Shown in pieces: positions 8,308-17,480 of a DNA stretch of 64,000 bases. The position numbers were made by a program, and so were the translations under genes. Numbering within the stretch: position 1 is the stretch's first letter; each line of letters opens with the position of its first letter. Where the stretch lies: the NCBI GenBank assembly GCA_021791615.1, contig JAJYWG010000352.1, positions 330 to 64,329 of the forward strand. The letters run 5' to 3'. Source of the DNA: Actinomycetes bacterium. Lineage in GTDB: Bacteria > Actinomycetota > Acidimicrobiia > Acidimicrobiales > RAAP-2. Under the pieces are notes generated by a model that saw nothing but the letters and a program-made list of their open reading frames with translations, ran no database searches and was not told the DNA's origin.

Positions 8308-9848
8308 AAGGGTACGTTCCCGTGCTTGCGCCGGGGGAGCTCCTCCTGCTTGGAGGCCAGCACGTCGAGCGAGCGGGCAAGCACGCGACGGGTGTCCGCC
8401 GGCGAGATGACGTCGTCGACGTACCCGCGCTCGGCGGCGATATACGGGTTGGCGTAGCGCTCCGTGTACTCCTCGACCAGCTCGGCCCGGCGCGCTTCAC
8501 GGTCCTCGGCCTCCGCGAGCTCTCGACGGAAGACGATCTCCACCGCACCGTTGGGTCCCATCACCGCCAGCTCGGCCGACGGCCAGGCGTAGGCCAGATC
8601 GGCCCCGATGGACTTGGAGTTCATGACCACATAGGCGCCGCCATAGGCCTTTCGAGTGATCACTTGGATCCGCGGCACCGTCGCCTCGCAGTAGGCATAG
8701 AGCAGTTTCGCCCCGTGGCGGATGATCCCGCCATACTCCTGATCGGTGCCGGGCATGAAGCCGGGCACGTCCACGAAAGTGACCAAGGGGATGTTGAACG
8801 CGTCGCAGGTTCGCACGAAGCGAGCTGCCTTCTCCGAGGAGTCGATGTCGAGGACGCCGGCCAGCACGGCGGGCTGGTTCCCGACGATCCCCACCACCCG
8901 CCCGCCGATACGGGCGAACCCGCAGGTGATCGACATGGCCCAGTGTGAATGGATCTCCATGAACTCGCCGTCGTCCACCACTGCGGTGATGACCTTCTTC
9001 ATGTCGTAGGGCTGGTTGGGAGAGGACGGCATGAGGTCGATCAGCTCGGGGGTCTCGCGCTCGGGATCGTCTCCCGAGACGACGGGTGGGGGCTCCTCCA
9101 GGTTGTTCGAGGGAAGGAACGAGAGCAGGTAGCGGACGTCGTCGAGGCATGCCTTCTCGTCGGGCGACACGAACGTCGCGACCCCGGACTTGGTGGCGTG
9201 GCTCATGGCCCCACCCAGCTCTTCGAGCGTGACGTCCTCGCCGGTCACGGTCTTCACCACGTCGGGACCGGTGATGAACATGTGCGAGGTCCCTTGCACC
9301 ATGAAGATGAAATCGGTCATGGCAGGCGAGTAGACCGCTCCCCCGGCGCACGGCCCCATGATGACGCTGATCTGGGGGATGACCCCTGACGCGGTCACGT
9401 TGCGATGGAAGATCCCGCCGTAGGAGTGCAAGGACACGACACCCTCTTGGATGCGGGCACCAGCGCCGTCGTTCAATCCGATCATCGGGACCCCGATCGA
9501 CGCAGCCAGGTCCATCACCTTGTGGATCTTCTCGGCGAATACCTCACCCAGTGCTCCGCCGAACACCGTGAAGTCCTGCGAGAACACGCACACCCGGCGG
9601 CCGTCGATCGTGCCGAAACCGGTCACCACCCCGTCGGTGTACGGGCGCTGGTCTTCCAAGCCCATGCCGTGGGCCCGGTGGCGAGCGAGCATGTCCAGCT
9701 CCTGGAAGGAGCCGTCGTCGAGGAGATAGTCCAGCCGTTCGCGCGCGGTCATCTTGCCTTTGACGTGCTGGCGCTCGATCGAAGACGGGCTCCCGGCATG
9801 TCGCGCCTCTTCCTTGCGAGCTTCGAGGTCGGCGAGTCGTTGCTCCAT
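8304..9848 (-). CDS. Acyl-CoA carboxylase beta (carboxyltransferase) subunit
   Basis: Carboxyltransferase beta subunit of a biotin-dependent acetyl/propionyl-CoA carboxylase, which moves CO2 from carboxybiotin to acyl-CoA giving malonyl- or methylmalonyl-CoA. It is about 514 residues, normal for PccB/AccD5. Both crotonase-like halves are visible, with oxyanion-hole glycines in [12 protein letters not shown] and [12 protein letters not shown] chose the ATG at 9848 because GGAG lies six bases upstream; an ATG at 9860 also fits. Substrate (acetyl or propionyl) cannot be settled here. The biotin-carrying alpha subunit is not in the window. It is divergent from the transporter operon. Confidence 0.95.
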   Translation of the reverse strand: MEQRLADLEARKEEARHAGSPSSIERQHVKGKMTARERLDYLLDDGSFQELDMLARHRAHGMGLEDQRPYTDGVVTGFGTIDGRRVCVFSQDFTVFGGALGEVFAEKIHKVMDLAASIGVPMIGLNDGAGARIQEGVVSLHSYGGIFHRNVTASGVIPQISVIMGPCAGGAVYSPAMTDFIFMVQGTSHMFITGPDVVKTVTGEDVTLEELGGAMSHATKSGVATFVSPDEKACLDDVRYLLSFLPSNNLEEPPPVVSGDDPERETPELIDLMPSSPNQPYDMKKVITAVVDDGEFMEIHSHWAMSITCGFARIGGRVVGIVGNQPAVLAGVLDIDSSEKAARFVRTCDAFNIPLVTFVDVPGFMPGTDQEYGGIIRHGAKLLYAYCEATVPRIQVITRKAYGGAYVVMNSKSIGADLAYAWPSAELAVMGPNGAVEIVFRRELAEAEDREARRAELVEEYTERYANPYIAAERGYVDDVISPADTRRVLARSLDVLASKQEELPRRKHGNVPL

Positions 9849-10013
9849 GGAGTGCTCCATCGCGGAGAGGCTATCCGGGCCTGGGCGGGCTCCGCATACG
9901 CCCGGCCCGTGCGATCGAACCGAAAGGTCCGGCCACCTGACCCGTTCCAAAGGAGAACGGCAACGACCTCGCGGCCGGAGTGGCGACGGGGTCCGTGAGA
10001 GGGGGAGGGTCCA

Positions 10014-10769
10014 GTGGCACTGCTCGAGGCGATCGGTGTCGACGTGCGGTTCGGCGGGATCCACGCGCTGCACGACGCCCATCTCCAGGTCGAGCGAGGC
10101 CAGGTCACCGGCCTCATCGGGCCCAACGGCGCCGGCAAGACCACCATGTTCAACGTCGTGTGCGGCCTGCAGCCCGTCCATGCCGGCCGCATCGTCTTCG
10201 ACGGCCGAGACCTCGGCCGATTGCGCCCCCACCGGCGGGCGCGGCTCGGGATCGCCCGTACCTTCCAGCGCCTCGAGGTCTTCGGGTCGCTCACGGTACG
10301 AGAGAACGTCCTGGCGGCTGCCGAAGTCCGGCGACGGTGGGCACGCGACCGCTCGGACCCGGTCGCGACGAGCGAAGCCATCTTGGGTCTCGTCGGACTA
10401 TCCGCGCTCGCCGAACGCAGGGCAGAGACGCTCCCCACCGGACAGGCCCGCCTGCTCGAGCTCGGCAGAGCCCTCGCCACTCGTCCCTCGCTGCTCCTCC
10501 TCGACGAGCCGTCCTCGGGCTTGGACGAGAACGAGTCCGACGAGCTGGGCGACCTGCTGTGCCGGCTGGCATCGGCAGGCATGGCCATCCTCTTGGTCGA
10601 GCACGACATGGAGCTGGTCATGCGGGTGTGCTCAGTGGTCAACGTGCTCGACTTCGGAGCGATCCTGGCCAGCGGGCCACCCGAGCAGGTACGGGCCGAC
10701 CCGAGAGTCCGGGCAGCGTATCTGGGGAGCGAAGACGCGCCATCGGAGACGGCTGATGCCCTCGTCTGA
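10014..10769 (+). CDS. livG: Branched-chain amino-acid type ABC ATPase LivG
   Basis: First gene of the transporter operon, starting at GTG behind GGGGGAGG. A 251-residue ABC ATPase of the LivG subtype: Walker [10 protein letters not shown]-loop region [10 protein letters not shown], a degenerate signature LPTGQ instead of LSGGQ, Walker [13 protein letters not shown], and H-loop VEHD. It energises uptake through the permease encoded downstream. The substrate class (branched-chain amino acids, amides, urea or other) cannot be read from the ATPase. It overlaps the next gene by 14 bases. Confidence 0.92.
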   Translation: MALLEAIGVDVRFGGIHALHDAHLQVERGQVTGLIGPNGAGKTTMFNVVCGLQPVHAGRIVFDGRDLGRLRPHRRARLGIARTFQRLEVFGSLTVRENVLAAAEVRRRWARDRSDPVATSEAILGLVGLSALAERRAETLPTGQARLLELGRALATRPSLLLLDEPSSGLDENESDELGDLLCRLASAGMAILLVEHDMELVMRVCSVVNVLDFGAILASGPPEQVRADPRVRAAYLGSEDAPSETADALV

Positions 10770-11568
10770 GCGGCGTGCGCTGCCGCCGATCGTCGAGCTT
10801 CGTGGGGTTCGCGCCGCCTACGGGCGAATCGAAGTGCTCCACGGCATCGACCTGGCAGTCGGGCCTGGAGAGGTCGTGGCTCTCCTCGGACCCAACGGCG
10901 CCGGCAAGTCCACCACGCTCAAGGTCGCGAGTGGCCAGCTCCCACCAGTGGCTGGCTGCTACCACGTCCTCGGCCGACATGCCAACGGCATCCGCCCCGA
11001 CGCGCTTGCTCGAGCTGGACTGTGCACCATCCCCGAGGGCCGAGGGATCTTCCCCAACCTCTCAGTCTCCGAGAACCTCACGGTCATGACCTACAGCGGG
11101 CTCTCGCGACGAGAGGTCCAGGAACGCGCGTTCGCGCGCTTTCCTCGATTGGCCGAGCGGCGACGCCAAGTCGCCGGCACGATGTCCGGCGGCGAGCAGC
11201 AGATGCTGGCCATGGCACGAGCGCTCAGCGCCGAACCGGCGGCATTGCTGCTCGACGAGATCTCGATGGGCCTGGCGCCGCTGATCGTCGACGAGCTCTA
11301 CGAACTGGTCGCCCAGATCGCCGCCGAACGGGTCGCGGTGCTGCTCACCGAGCAGTTCGCCAGGGCAGCGCTGCGAGTCGCCTCGCGGGTGGTGCTCATG
11401 GCCCAAGGACGGATCGTGGCCTCGGGACAACCGGACGACCTGCCGTCCGATCTGGCCGACGCCTACCTGGGAGGTGCTGGGCGGAACGATGGCGGTGCTC
11501 CGGTGGGCGGCGCTCCGGTGGGCGGCGCTCCGGTGGGCGGCGCTCCGAACGAAGGGAGGGCGGCATGA
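10756..11568 (+). CDS. livF: Branched-chain amino-acid type ABC ATPase LivF
   Basis: Second ATPase of the pair, 270 residues, with Walker A GPNGAGKS, signature MSGGEQQ, Walker B LLLDEISMGL and a LivF-type C-terminal half ending in YLGG. It starts at ATG 10756 inside the end of livG. The last ~25 residues are a GGAPV repeat encoded by 15-bp tandem units; ordinary LivF proteins end near YLGG, so this tail is an add-on. The stop overlaps the start of the next gene (ATGA). Confidence 0.92.
   Translation: MPSSERRALPPIVELRGVRAAYGRIEVLHGIDLAVGPGEVVALLGPNGAGKSTTLKVASGQLPPVAGCYHVLGRHANGIRPDALARAGLCTIPEGRGIFPNLSVSENLTVMTYSGLSRREVQERAFARFPRLAERRRQVAGTMSGGEQQMLAMARALSAEPAALLLDEISMGLAPLIVDELYELVAQIAAERVAVLLTEQFARAALRVASRVVLMAQGRIVASGQPDDLPSDLADAYLGGAGRNDGGAPVGGAPVGGAPVGGAPNEGRAA
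11491..11547 (+). repeat. 15-bp in-frame tandem repeat in livF
   Basis: About 3.8 copies of GGCGGCGCTCCGGTG, encoding repeated GGAPV at the LivF C-terminus. The unit is a multiple of three, so copy-number change would keep the frame. Confidence 0.95.
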
Positions 11569-13280
11569 GCAAGCCCCGTACGTTGACGGCTGTCGGCACG
11601 GTGATTGGTGCCGTCGTTCTCGGTCTGGGCCTGGGTCTCGGTCCGGCGCTGGGAACGGCGATCGCCGGCGCAGCCGCACCGGCGACAGATCTCGGAGGGT
11701 TCACCGTGAACGCGCTCGCCGAGGCCTCGACGGCGAGCTACGAGCAGCCGAACGCCCCGATCCCGGCGACACCCACGGCCGAGCTCGACGAGGGCTACGC
11801 CACAACGAGCGACAACTTTGGTCCGACCGGCAGCGCGACCGCGTCGAGCCTCTACCCGGGCCAGGTCATCGCCAACGCCGGGCCCGAGCTCGGCTCGTTT
11901 GCCCCGGGGGTGCCCCTGCCGGCGGCTCCGGTCTGGCCGATCCAAGCCCAGTCCACCTACCCCCAATCCCCGGCCAGCACGTCTCGCGATCAGCCCGGCG
12001 TCACCATGCAGGCGACCTCGGGCGCCGGGGGGAGCACCGCGACGGCCCAGCTCGGCAACACGACCTCGACGACCTCGAGTGCATGCGCCACATACGCGAA
12101 CACCCAGCCAGCCAGCCCGACGTTGCCCGACCTGACAGTGCTCGGCACGCTGGCAGGGTCGTCGGGGTCCGGCGGGTCGTCGGGGTCCGGCGGGTCGTCG
12201 AGCCTGGCGGCCACCTCGGCGCTTGGCCATGTCCGTTCCAGCTCGGGGACGTCGTCCAGCAAGACGGCCACAGGCGTCGCGACGGCGACGGCGACGGCCA
12301 CCGACTCGTGCGTCTCGATCCTCGGCGGTCTCATCAGCATCGGCTCGGTGACGTCCTCGGCCACGGCCACATCGAACGGCACTGCTGCCCGGCTCAGCGG
12401 CTCGACCACGGTCCAGGGGGCGAGCATCGGCGGCGAGCCTGTGACGATCACAGGCTCGGGGATCCACGCCGCCGGACAGTCGTCGCCTGGGGCGACAGGA
12501 CTCTCGGCACTGCAACAGGCGCTGGGCCAGCTCGGCATCACGATCTCCGTGACCAGCCCAACGGACTCGGTCCACGGATCGCAGGCGAGCCGGCGCCTGG
12601 ACGGGTTGCGGATCACGGTGGATCTGAGCACGTTGGACGCTGAGGCCGACGCCTACAGCAAGCTCCTCCCAAACAGCGTCACGGCCGAGCTACCGCTCCC
12701 GGTTCCCAACAAGCAGGTGCTCGTGTGGGACCTGGCCACTGTCGACGTCCAAGTCGCAGCGTCACCGGCCTACGCCGGTACAGCGACGGGATCGTCCACC
12801 GGACAGGGGGGAGCCCAGACGGACCTGGCAGCGGTCCCGCCCAGCACATCGGTCGGTGGCGGGACACCCTCCCCCACCACCTCGACAGCGAGCACCGGAT
12901 CGACCGGGAGCACAGGCGCCACAGATGCGCCGGCCGCCACCACTGGGACGGCGAACCCGTCGCGCAGCGGAACGGGCTCCGGGGGCACTCACCCCGTACC
13001 GGCCACGGACACCGCGTCAAGCGTGCCTCTGGCATTCCGCGGGATCGGCGCCGGCCTCGTCATCCTCGGCCTCCTGGCAGCCGGTGGGCTCGCCTTCACC
13101 GCCATGCGGGCCAACGCCGCGAGCGAGCTGGGCGGTGGTGCAGGCGGTGGCGCGGGCGGTGGTGCGGGCGGTGGTGCGGGTGGTGGTGCGGGCGGTGGTG
13201 CGGGCGGTGGTGCGGGCGGGAACCCACCCGATGCCACCCAGATCGCCACCGAGGAGGTGTGGTCAGATGCGCTTTCGTAA
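11565..13280 (+). CDS. Large secreted Ser/Thr/Gly-rich surface protein
   Basis: A 571-residue protein with a signal peptide (basic start, hydrophobic VGTVIGAVVLGLGLGL, then AGAAAPA), a long Ser/Thr/Ala/Gly-rich extracellular part with SGSGGSS repeats and a few cysteines, and a single C-terminal membrane span (GAGLVILGLLAAGGLAF). A cytoplasmic tail follows with seven GGGA units and an acidic end. I do not recognise a domain family; it looks like a membrane-anchored surface protein. It sits between livF and the binding-protein gene, overlapping both neighbours, so it is almost certainly expressed with the transporter. A structural role at the envelope is inference. Confidence 0.8.
   Translation: MSKPRTLTAVGTVIGAVVLGLGLGLGPALGTAIAGAAAPATDLGGFTVNALAEASTASYEQPNAPIPATPTAELDEGYATTSDNFGPTGSATASSLYPGQVIANAGPELGSFAPGVPLPAAPVWPIQAQSTYPQSPASTSRDQPGVTMQATSGAGGSTATAQLGNTTSTTSSACATYANTQPASPTLPDLTVLGTLAGSSGSGGSSGSGGSSSLAATSALGHVRSSSGTSSSKTATGVATATATATDSCVSILGGLISIGSVTSSATATSNGTAARLSGSTTVQGASIGGEPVTITGSGIHAAGQSSPGATGLSALQQALGQLGITISVTSPTDSVHGSQASRRLDGLRITVDLSTLDAEADAYSKLLPNSVTAELPLPVPNKQVLVWDLATVDVQVAASPAYAGTATGSSTGQGGAQTDLAAVPPSTSVGGGTPSPTTSTASTGSTGSTGATDAPAATTGTANPSRSGTGSGGTHPVPATDTASSVPLAFRGIGAGLVILGLLAAGGLAFTAMRANAASELGGGAGGGAGGGAGGGAGGGAGGGAGGGAGGNPPDATQIATEEVWSDALS
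13131..13220 (+). repeat. 12-bp in-frame GGGA-coding tandem repeat
   Basis: Seven copies of a 12-bp unit close to GGCGGTGGTGCG, encoding (GGGA)7 in the tail of the surface protein after its membrane span. Confidence 0.93.
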
Positions 13281-13959
13281 GACTCCAGCCGGCCGGGGGC
13301 CGGGGAGCCAGCTCGACACGACACAGGCAGGGACGGTCAGGATGGCCGCGGGCTCCTCGGGCCTCGACGCGCTCCTCCGGCTTCCCGGCAACGTGCCCAG
13401 CGGGGGTGAGCCCAGTGCGGCCATCCCTGGCGGGGGCGTATCGAATGGGGTCGGGCTGGGTGCGGGCTCGACCGACCGCGGCACGCCAGACGTCCCACGA
13501 ACGGCGATCCGCCAGCGTCTGGCCCGCCTGGCTGCCGGAGTGGACCGCTCCCGTCCGCGCCGGGCAGGCGCGCGCGACGTCCAGAAGATCCTGAACACCT
13601 CGGGCGTTCTCGTCATCGGGTTCGGGATCGCAGCCGTCGTGCTGGGCTGGTACGGCGCGGCCCACAGCCCGTACCTCTTCGAGGAGGTGCCCTACCTCAT
13701 CTCCGGCGGGCTCCTCGGCGTGGCGCTGGTCGTCGCCGGTGCTGCGGCCTACGCCGCGAGCTGGTCGCTCCGCCAAGTCCAAGAGCACCGCCGCGACACC
13801 GAGACCCTCGTGGCCGCGATCGAACGCCTCGAGCGCGCCACCCGGTCAGCTGCAGCCTTCCCGCCGGTCCTCTCGCCGCCGGCGCCCACCGAACGGCCCC
13901 AGCCGGCTCCACAATCAGCGCCTCAGCCGGCTCCACTGCCCGAAGCGATGGTCCGATGA
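13267..13959 (+). CDS. Two-span membrane protein of the liv operon
   Basis: A 230-residue protein starting at ATG 13267 behind GAGGAGGTG and overlapping the surface-protein gene by 14 bases. About 115 polar residues precede two hydrophobic spans (SGVLVIGFGIAAVVLGWYGAA and LISGGLLGVALVVAGAAAYA). A short coiled-coil-like stretch (RQVQEHRRDTETLVAAIERL) and a proline-rich tail follow. No family recognised. The stop overlaps the next start (ATGA). Its fixed place in the operon suggests it works with the surface protein or the transporter, but this is inference only. Confidence 0.8.
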   Translation: MRFRKTPAGRGPGSQLDTTQAGTVRMAAGSSGLDALLRLPGNVPSGGEPSAAIPGGGVSNGVGLGAGSTDRGTPDVPRTAIRQRLARLAAGVDRSRPRRAGARDVQKILNTSGVLVIGFGIAAVVLGWYGAAHSPYLFEEVPYLISGGLLGVALVVAGAAAYAASWSLRQVQEHRRDTETLVAAIERLERATRSAAAFPPVLSPPAPTERPQPAPQSAPQPAPLPEAMVR

Positions 13960-15500
13960 ACGCTTTCCGCGGTCGCCGGGGCCTTGCCCACCGTCGCTCT
14001 GCCGTCGTGGCGGTGGCGGCGATGGCCCTCCTTTTGTCGGCGTGCGGCTCACGCTTGGCCGCCAACCAGATCCCGTTGGCCGAGGGCGCCCCAGGTGCGG
14101 TAGGCGCGGCGAGCGGGACGGGAGCCGTCGGATCGGCTGGCGCAGCCGCCGGTACAAGTGCCTATGGGGCGGCGACCACAGCGGGAGGAGCATCGAGCTC
14201 GCCAGGCGCGGCAAGCACGAACAACGGGGCGGCGACGGTCGGCAGCAAGAGCGTCGCCGGCGCCGCGGGTGGGAAGGTGTCGAACGCACGGACCACCTCG
14301 GCCGGCGCCCAGCCTTCGGGTACCGGCTCGGGAGGAGGCGCGCCAGCGCCCGCAGGCGGCAACGGCGGCGCGACCACAGTCGGCGTCACCGGCACCCAGA
14401 TCACCATCGCCAACATCGCCAGCATCAGCGGTGTGGCGCCAGGGCTCACCCAGAGCGCGCAGCAGGCTACCGAGGCGTTCGCCGCCTACGTGAACAGTCA
14501 GGGAGGCATCTACGGCCGCACGCTGAAAGTCGAACCCTTCGACGACCAGAACACTTCGGGACAGAACTATGCCGACGCGGAGCAGGCATGCACGAACGCG
14601 TTCGCGATGGTCGGCAACGCGTCGGGCTTCGACACAGGAAGTGCCCAGGCGGTCAGCCAGTGCGGTATCCCCGACGTCGCGGCCGAGAACTCCACCACCC
14701 AGGCGGGCGAGACGGCGGACATCTACGCGGCGAGCCCCGGCAACGCCCACTACTGGCCACTCGGCGCGGCTGAGTACCTCAAGTCCAAGTACCCCAACGC
14801 GGTCACCCACGCCGCCATGATCTACCTGAATGTCCCGGCCACCGAAGAGCAGGCCCAGCACGAGATGGCGGCTTACAAATCGGTCGGCTTTGACTACATC
14901 TACACAGCATCGGTCACCCCCACCGAACCGAACTACGCGCCCTACGTGCTCCAGATGCAGCAGAAGGGCGTCCAGTACGTGACCGAGTACTCCACAATGA
15001 GCTCGGCAGCTCGCCTGCTCGAAGCCATGCAGCAGCAGAACTTCCAGCCCCAGGTGGTGGACTGGTTCTCCGAGGAGTACACACCCCAGTTCATCGAGCA
15101 GACCCAAGGCGAGTCCAACGGCGACCTGGTCCTGATGGCCACTGCCGCCTACGAGGAGGCGGGCAGCATCCCCGAGATGCAGACGTACCTCTCCTGGCTC
15201 AACCGGGTGGCCCCAGGGGCCAAGCACGACATCTTCGGGATCTTCGCCTGGTCGGCTGGGCTGGCGTTCCTCCAGGCGGCAAAAGCCGTCGGTCCGCATC
15301 TCACCCGGGCCGCGTTGCTCGCGCAACTGGCGAAGATCCACACATGGACCGGCGACGGCCTCCAGCCTCCGGAGAACTTCGGCACAAAGATACCGAGCAA
15401 GTGCTTCGACTACTTCCACATCGAGGGCAGCAGCTTCCAGCGGCTGTACCCGTCGACGCCGAACACCTATGACTGCAGCGGCGGGCTCTACCAGTACTGA
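13956..15500 (+). CDS. ABC transporter substrate-binding lipoprotein (LivK-like)
   Basis: A 514-residue extracellular binding protein of the Peripla_BP_6/LivK type. The signal peptide ends in the lipobox LLLSACG, so it is predicted to be a lipoprotein. About 120 residues of Gly/Ala/Ser-rich linker follow before the binding domain begins at GVTGTQITIANIASISG. Family features include QGGIYGRTLKVEPFDDQ and the two-lobe layout through GIFAWSAGLAFLQA. It delivers ligand to the permease encoded next; ligand identity is unknown. The linker is longer than usual for LivK. Confidence 0.9.
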   Translation: MNAFRGRRGLAHRRSAVVAVAAMALLLSACGSRLAANQIPLAEGAPGAVGAASGTGAVGSAGAAAGTSAYGAATTAGGASSSPGAASTNNGAATVGSKSVAGAAGGKVSNARTTSAGAQPSGTGSGGGAPAPAGGNGGATTVGVTGTQITIANIASISGVAPGLTQSAQQATEAFAAYVNSQGGIYGRTLKVEPFDDQNTSGQNYADAEQACTNAFAMVGNASGFDTGSAQAVSQCGIPDVAAENSTTQAGETADIYAASPGNAHYWPLGAAEYLKSKYPNAVTHAAMIYLNVPATEEQAQHEMAAYKSVGFDYIYTASVTPTEPNYAPYVLQMQQKGVQYVTEYSTMSSAARLLEAMQQQNFQPQVVDWFSEEYTPQFIEQTQGESNGDLVLMATAAYEEAGSIPEMQTYLSWLNRVAPGAKHDIFGIFAWSAGLAFLQAAKAVGPHLTRAALLAQLAKIHTWTGDGLQPPENFGTKIPSKCFDYFHIEGSSFQRLYPSTPNTYDCSGGLYQY

Positions 15501-15533
15501 GCCACCCGCGAACTCGAGAGCGACGGAGGGCTC

Positions 15534-17480
15534 GTGCACGAACTGTTCGCCTTCACCATCGTAGGAGTCGTCACCGGAGCGGCCTACGCCGTCGCCGCCA
15601 GTGGCCTCGTGGTGACGTACTCGACCTCGGGCATCTTCAACATCGCCCACGGCGCGGTCGGAATGCTGATGGCGTTCGTCTTCTGGCAGTTCGAGATGGC
15701 TTGGCACTGGCCCACGCTCTTGTCCCTTGTCGTCACCGTGCTCGTCATCGCGCCACTGTTCGGTGCCGCGGTCGAACGCTTCCTCATCCGACGCGTCGCC
15801 GACGCGTCGGTGGCGACCACGCTCGTCGTGACCATCGGGCTCATGGTCGGGCTGATCGGGTTGGTCGATACGGTCTGGCCTCCCGAAGCACGGGTGCTGC
15901 TCCCCTTCTTCGGTCACTCAGGGTTTCAGCTCGCCGGGGTGTTCGTCACCTGGGAGGACGTCATCACCGTCGGCGCGGCACTGGGAATCGCCGCCGGTCT
16001 GCGCCTGTTCTTGTACCGCACCCGGACCGGCGTCACCATGCGGGCGGTGGTGGACAACCGGGGCCTGGCCGGGCTCAACGGCGCGCGACCGGCCCGGATC
16101 GGCACGCTCAGCTGGGCATTGGGAGCGATGCTGGCCTCGATCGCCGGCATCCTCATCGCCCCTGAGCTCCAGCTCTCGGTCCTGCCGCTCACCTTGCTCG
16201 TCGTCGATGCCTACGCCGCCGCGATGATCGGTCGGCTGAGGAACCTTCCGCTCACCTTTGCCGGCGCCCTGTTGATCGGGCTCCTCCAGTCCTACGCCGT
16301 GGGCTACATGCCCAGCACCGGCATCTGGGACTCGGTCCCCCTCCAAGGCATGCGCCTCGCCATCCCTTCGATCCTGCTCTTCGTCACCCTCTTGGTGCTC
16401 CCGCAGGACACCATCCGCGGTGCGATCTTCCAGGTCAAGCGAGTCGTCCGGCCCACGGCATCGCTCGTCCGCTCGCTCCAGGGCGCGGTCTTCCTCGTCG
16501 TGGCCGTCGCGCTGGCCACCTCGTTCCTCGGCACCGGCGACACCGTGGACTTGGGCACCGGTCTGGCGCTCGGGCTCATCATGCTCTCGCTGGTGCCACT
16601 GTCGGGATGGGGCGGCCAGGTCTCCTTGTGCCAGATGACCTTCGCCGGGCTCGGCGCATTCGCCATGGCTCGCGCCGGGGGAGGCGGGTCTCCCCTGGGC
16701 CTGCTGGCAGCCGCCGGGCTGGCGGGTGCGGTCGGCGCGCTTGTGGCGCTCCCGGCACTCCGACTGAAAGGCCTGTACCTCGCGCTGGCCACCATGGCGT
16801 TCGCGGCCGCGATGGACGACATGTTCTTCCCGACCTCGACGGCGTTCACCTTCAACGGGTCGGTGCCGATCCCTAGGCCGAGCATCTTCGGCCTTCACTT
16901 CGTCGGGCAGCGATCGTTCGTCGTCTTTCTGGCCGTCGTCTTCGCCGTTCTGTCGGTGGCGATCCTGGCCCTGCGCCGGGGGCCGTTCGGCCGGGTCCTC
17001 TCGGCGATGAAAGACAGCGAGGCCGCGTGCGCCACCCTCGGTCTGAACCTCACGCTGACCAAGCTCGTCGTCTTCTCCCTCTCCGCTGCGATGGCCGGGT
17101 TCGCGGGGGCCCTCTACGGCGGCATGGAGTCGGTGGCCGGCGCCACCCAGTTCGAGATGCTCCAGAGCCTTCCCATCCTCTTGTTGTGCGTGGTGGGGGG
17201 CGTGGCGACGTGCAGCGGCGCGCTCTTCGGAGGGATCGTTCTCGGGCTCGGCCCGGTCCTGCAGTCAGCGCTCCCGCAAGTCGGGAGCGTCTCGCTGCTC
17301 GGCACCGGTCTGGCCGGGGTCACCCTCGGGGCGAACCCCGACGGCCTGATGCCGGCCTTCTACGAACGGGCAGCATCGTGGTGGTCGGGACTCCTCGCGC
17401 GCGGTGCCTGGCTGCTCAGTCGCCGGCTCTCCGGGACCCTCGCGGCGCCGGCCGGCGAGACGACCACAGTGCCGGCATGA
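15534..17480 (+). CDS. Fused LivH-LivM ABC permease
   Basis: A 648-residue polytopic membrane protein beginning at GTG behind ACGGAGGG. Residues about 1-300 match LivH (GLNGARPARIGTLSWALGAM region) and about 320-610 match LivM (GQVSLCQMTFAGLGAF, RLKGLYLALATMAFA, AMKDSEAACATLGLN). In most bacteria these are two genes; here they form one chain, which would make the channel from a single polypeptide. It uses the ATPases and lipoprotein of the same operon. The stop overlaps the next start. Confidence 0.92.
   Translation: MHELFAFTIVGVVTGAAYAVAASGLVVTYSTSGIFNIAHGAVGMLMAFVFWQFEMAWHWPTLLSLVVTVLVIAPLFGAAVERFLIRRVADASVATTLVVTIGLMVGLIGLVDTVWPPEARVLLPFFGHSGFQLAGVFVTWEDVITVGAALGIAAGLRLFLYRTRTGVTMRAVVDNRGLAGLNGARPARIGTLSWALGAMLASIAGILIAPELQLSVLPLTLLVVDAYAAAMIGRLRNLPLTFAGALLIGLLQSYAVGYMPSTGIWDSVPLQGMRLAIPSILLFVTLLVLPQDTIRGAIFQVKRVVRPTASLVRSLQGAVFLVVAVALATSFLGTGDTVDLGTGLALGLIMLSLVPLSGWGGQVSLCQMTFAGLGAFAMARAGGGGSPLGLLAAAGLAGAVGALVALPALRLKGLYLALATMAFAAAMDDMFFPTSTAFTFNGSVPIPRPSIFGLHFVGQRSFVVFLAVVFAVLSVAILALRRGPFGRVLSAMKDSEAACATLGLNLTLTKLVVFSLSAAMAGFAGALYGGMESVAGATQFEMLQSLPILLLCVVGGVATCSGALFGGIVLGLGPVLQSALPQVGSVSLLGTGLAGVTLGANPDGLMPAFYERAASWWSGLLARGAWLLSRRLSGTLAAPAGETTTVPA

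Noticed and set aside
14049..15917. 622-residue open frame opposite the binding-protein gene
   Set aside because: Antisense of the lipoprotein and permease genes, His/Gly/Arg-rich, no domain.
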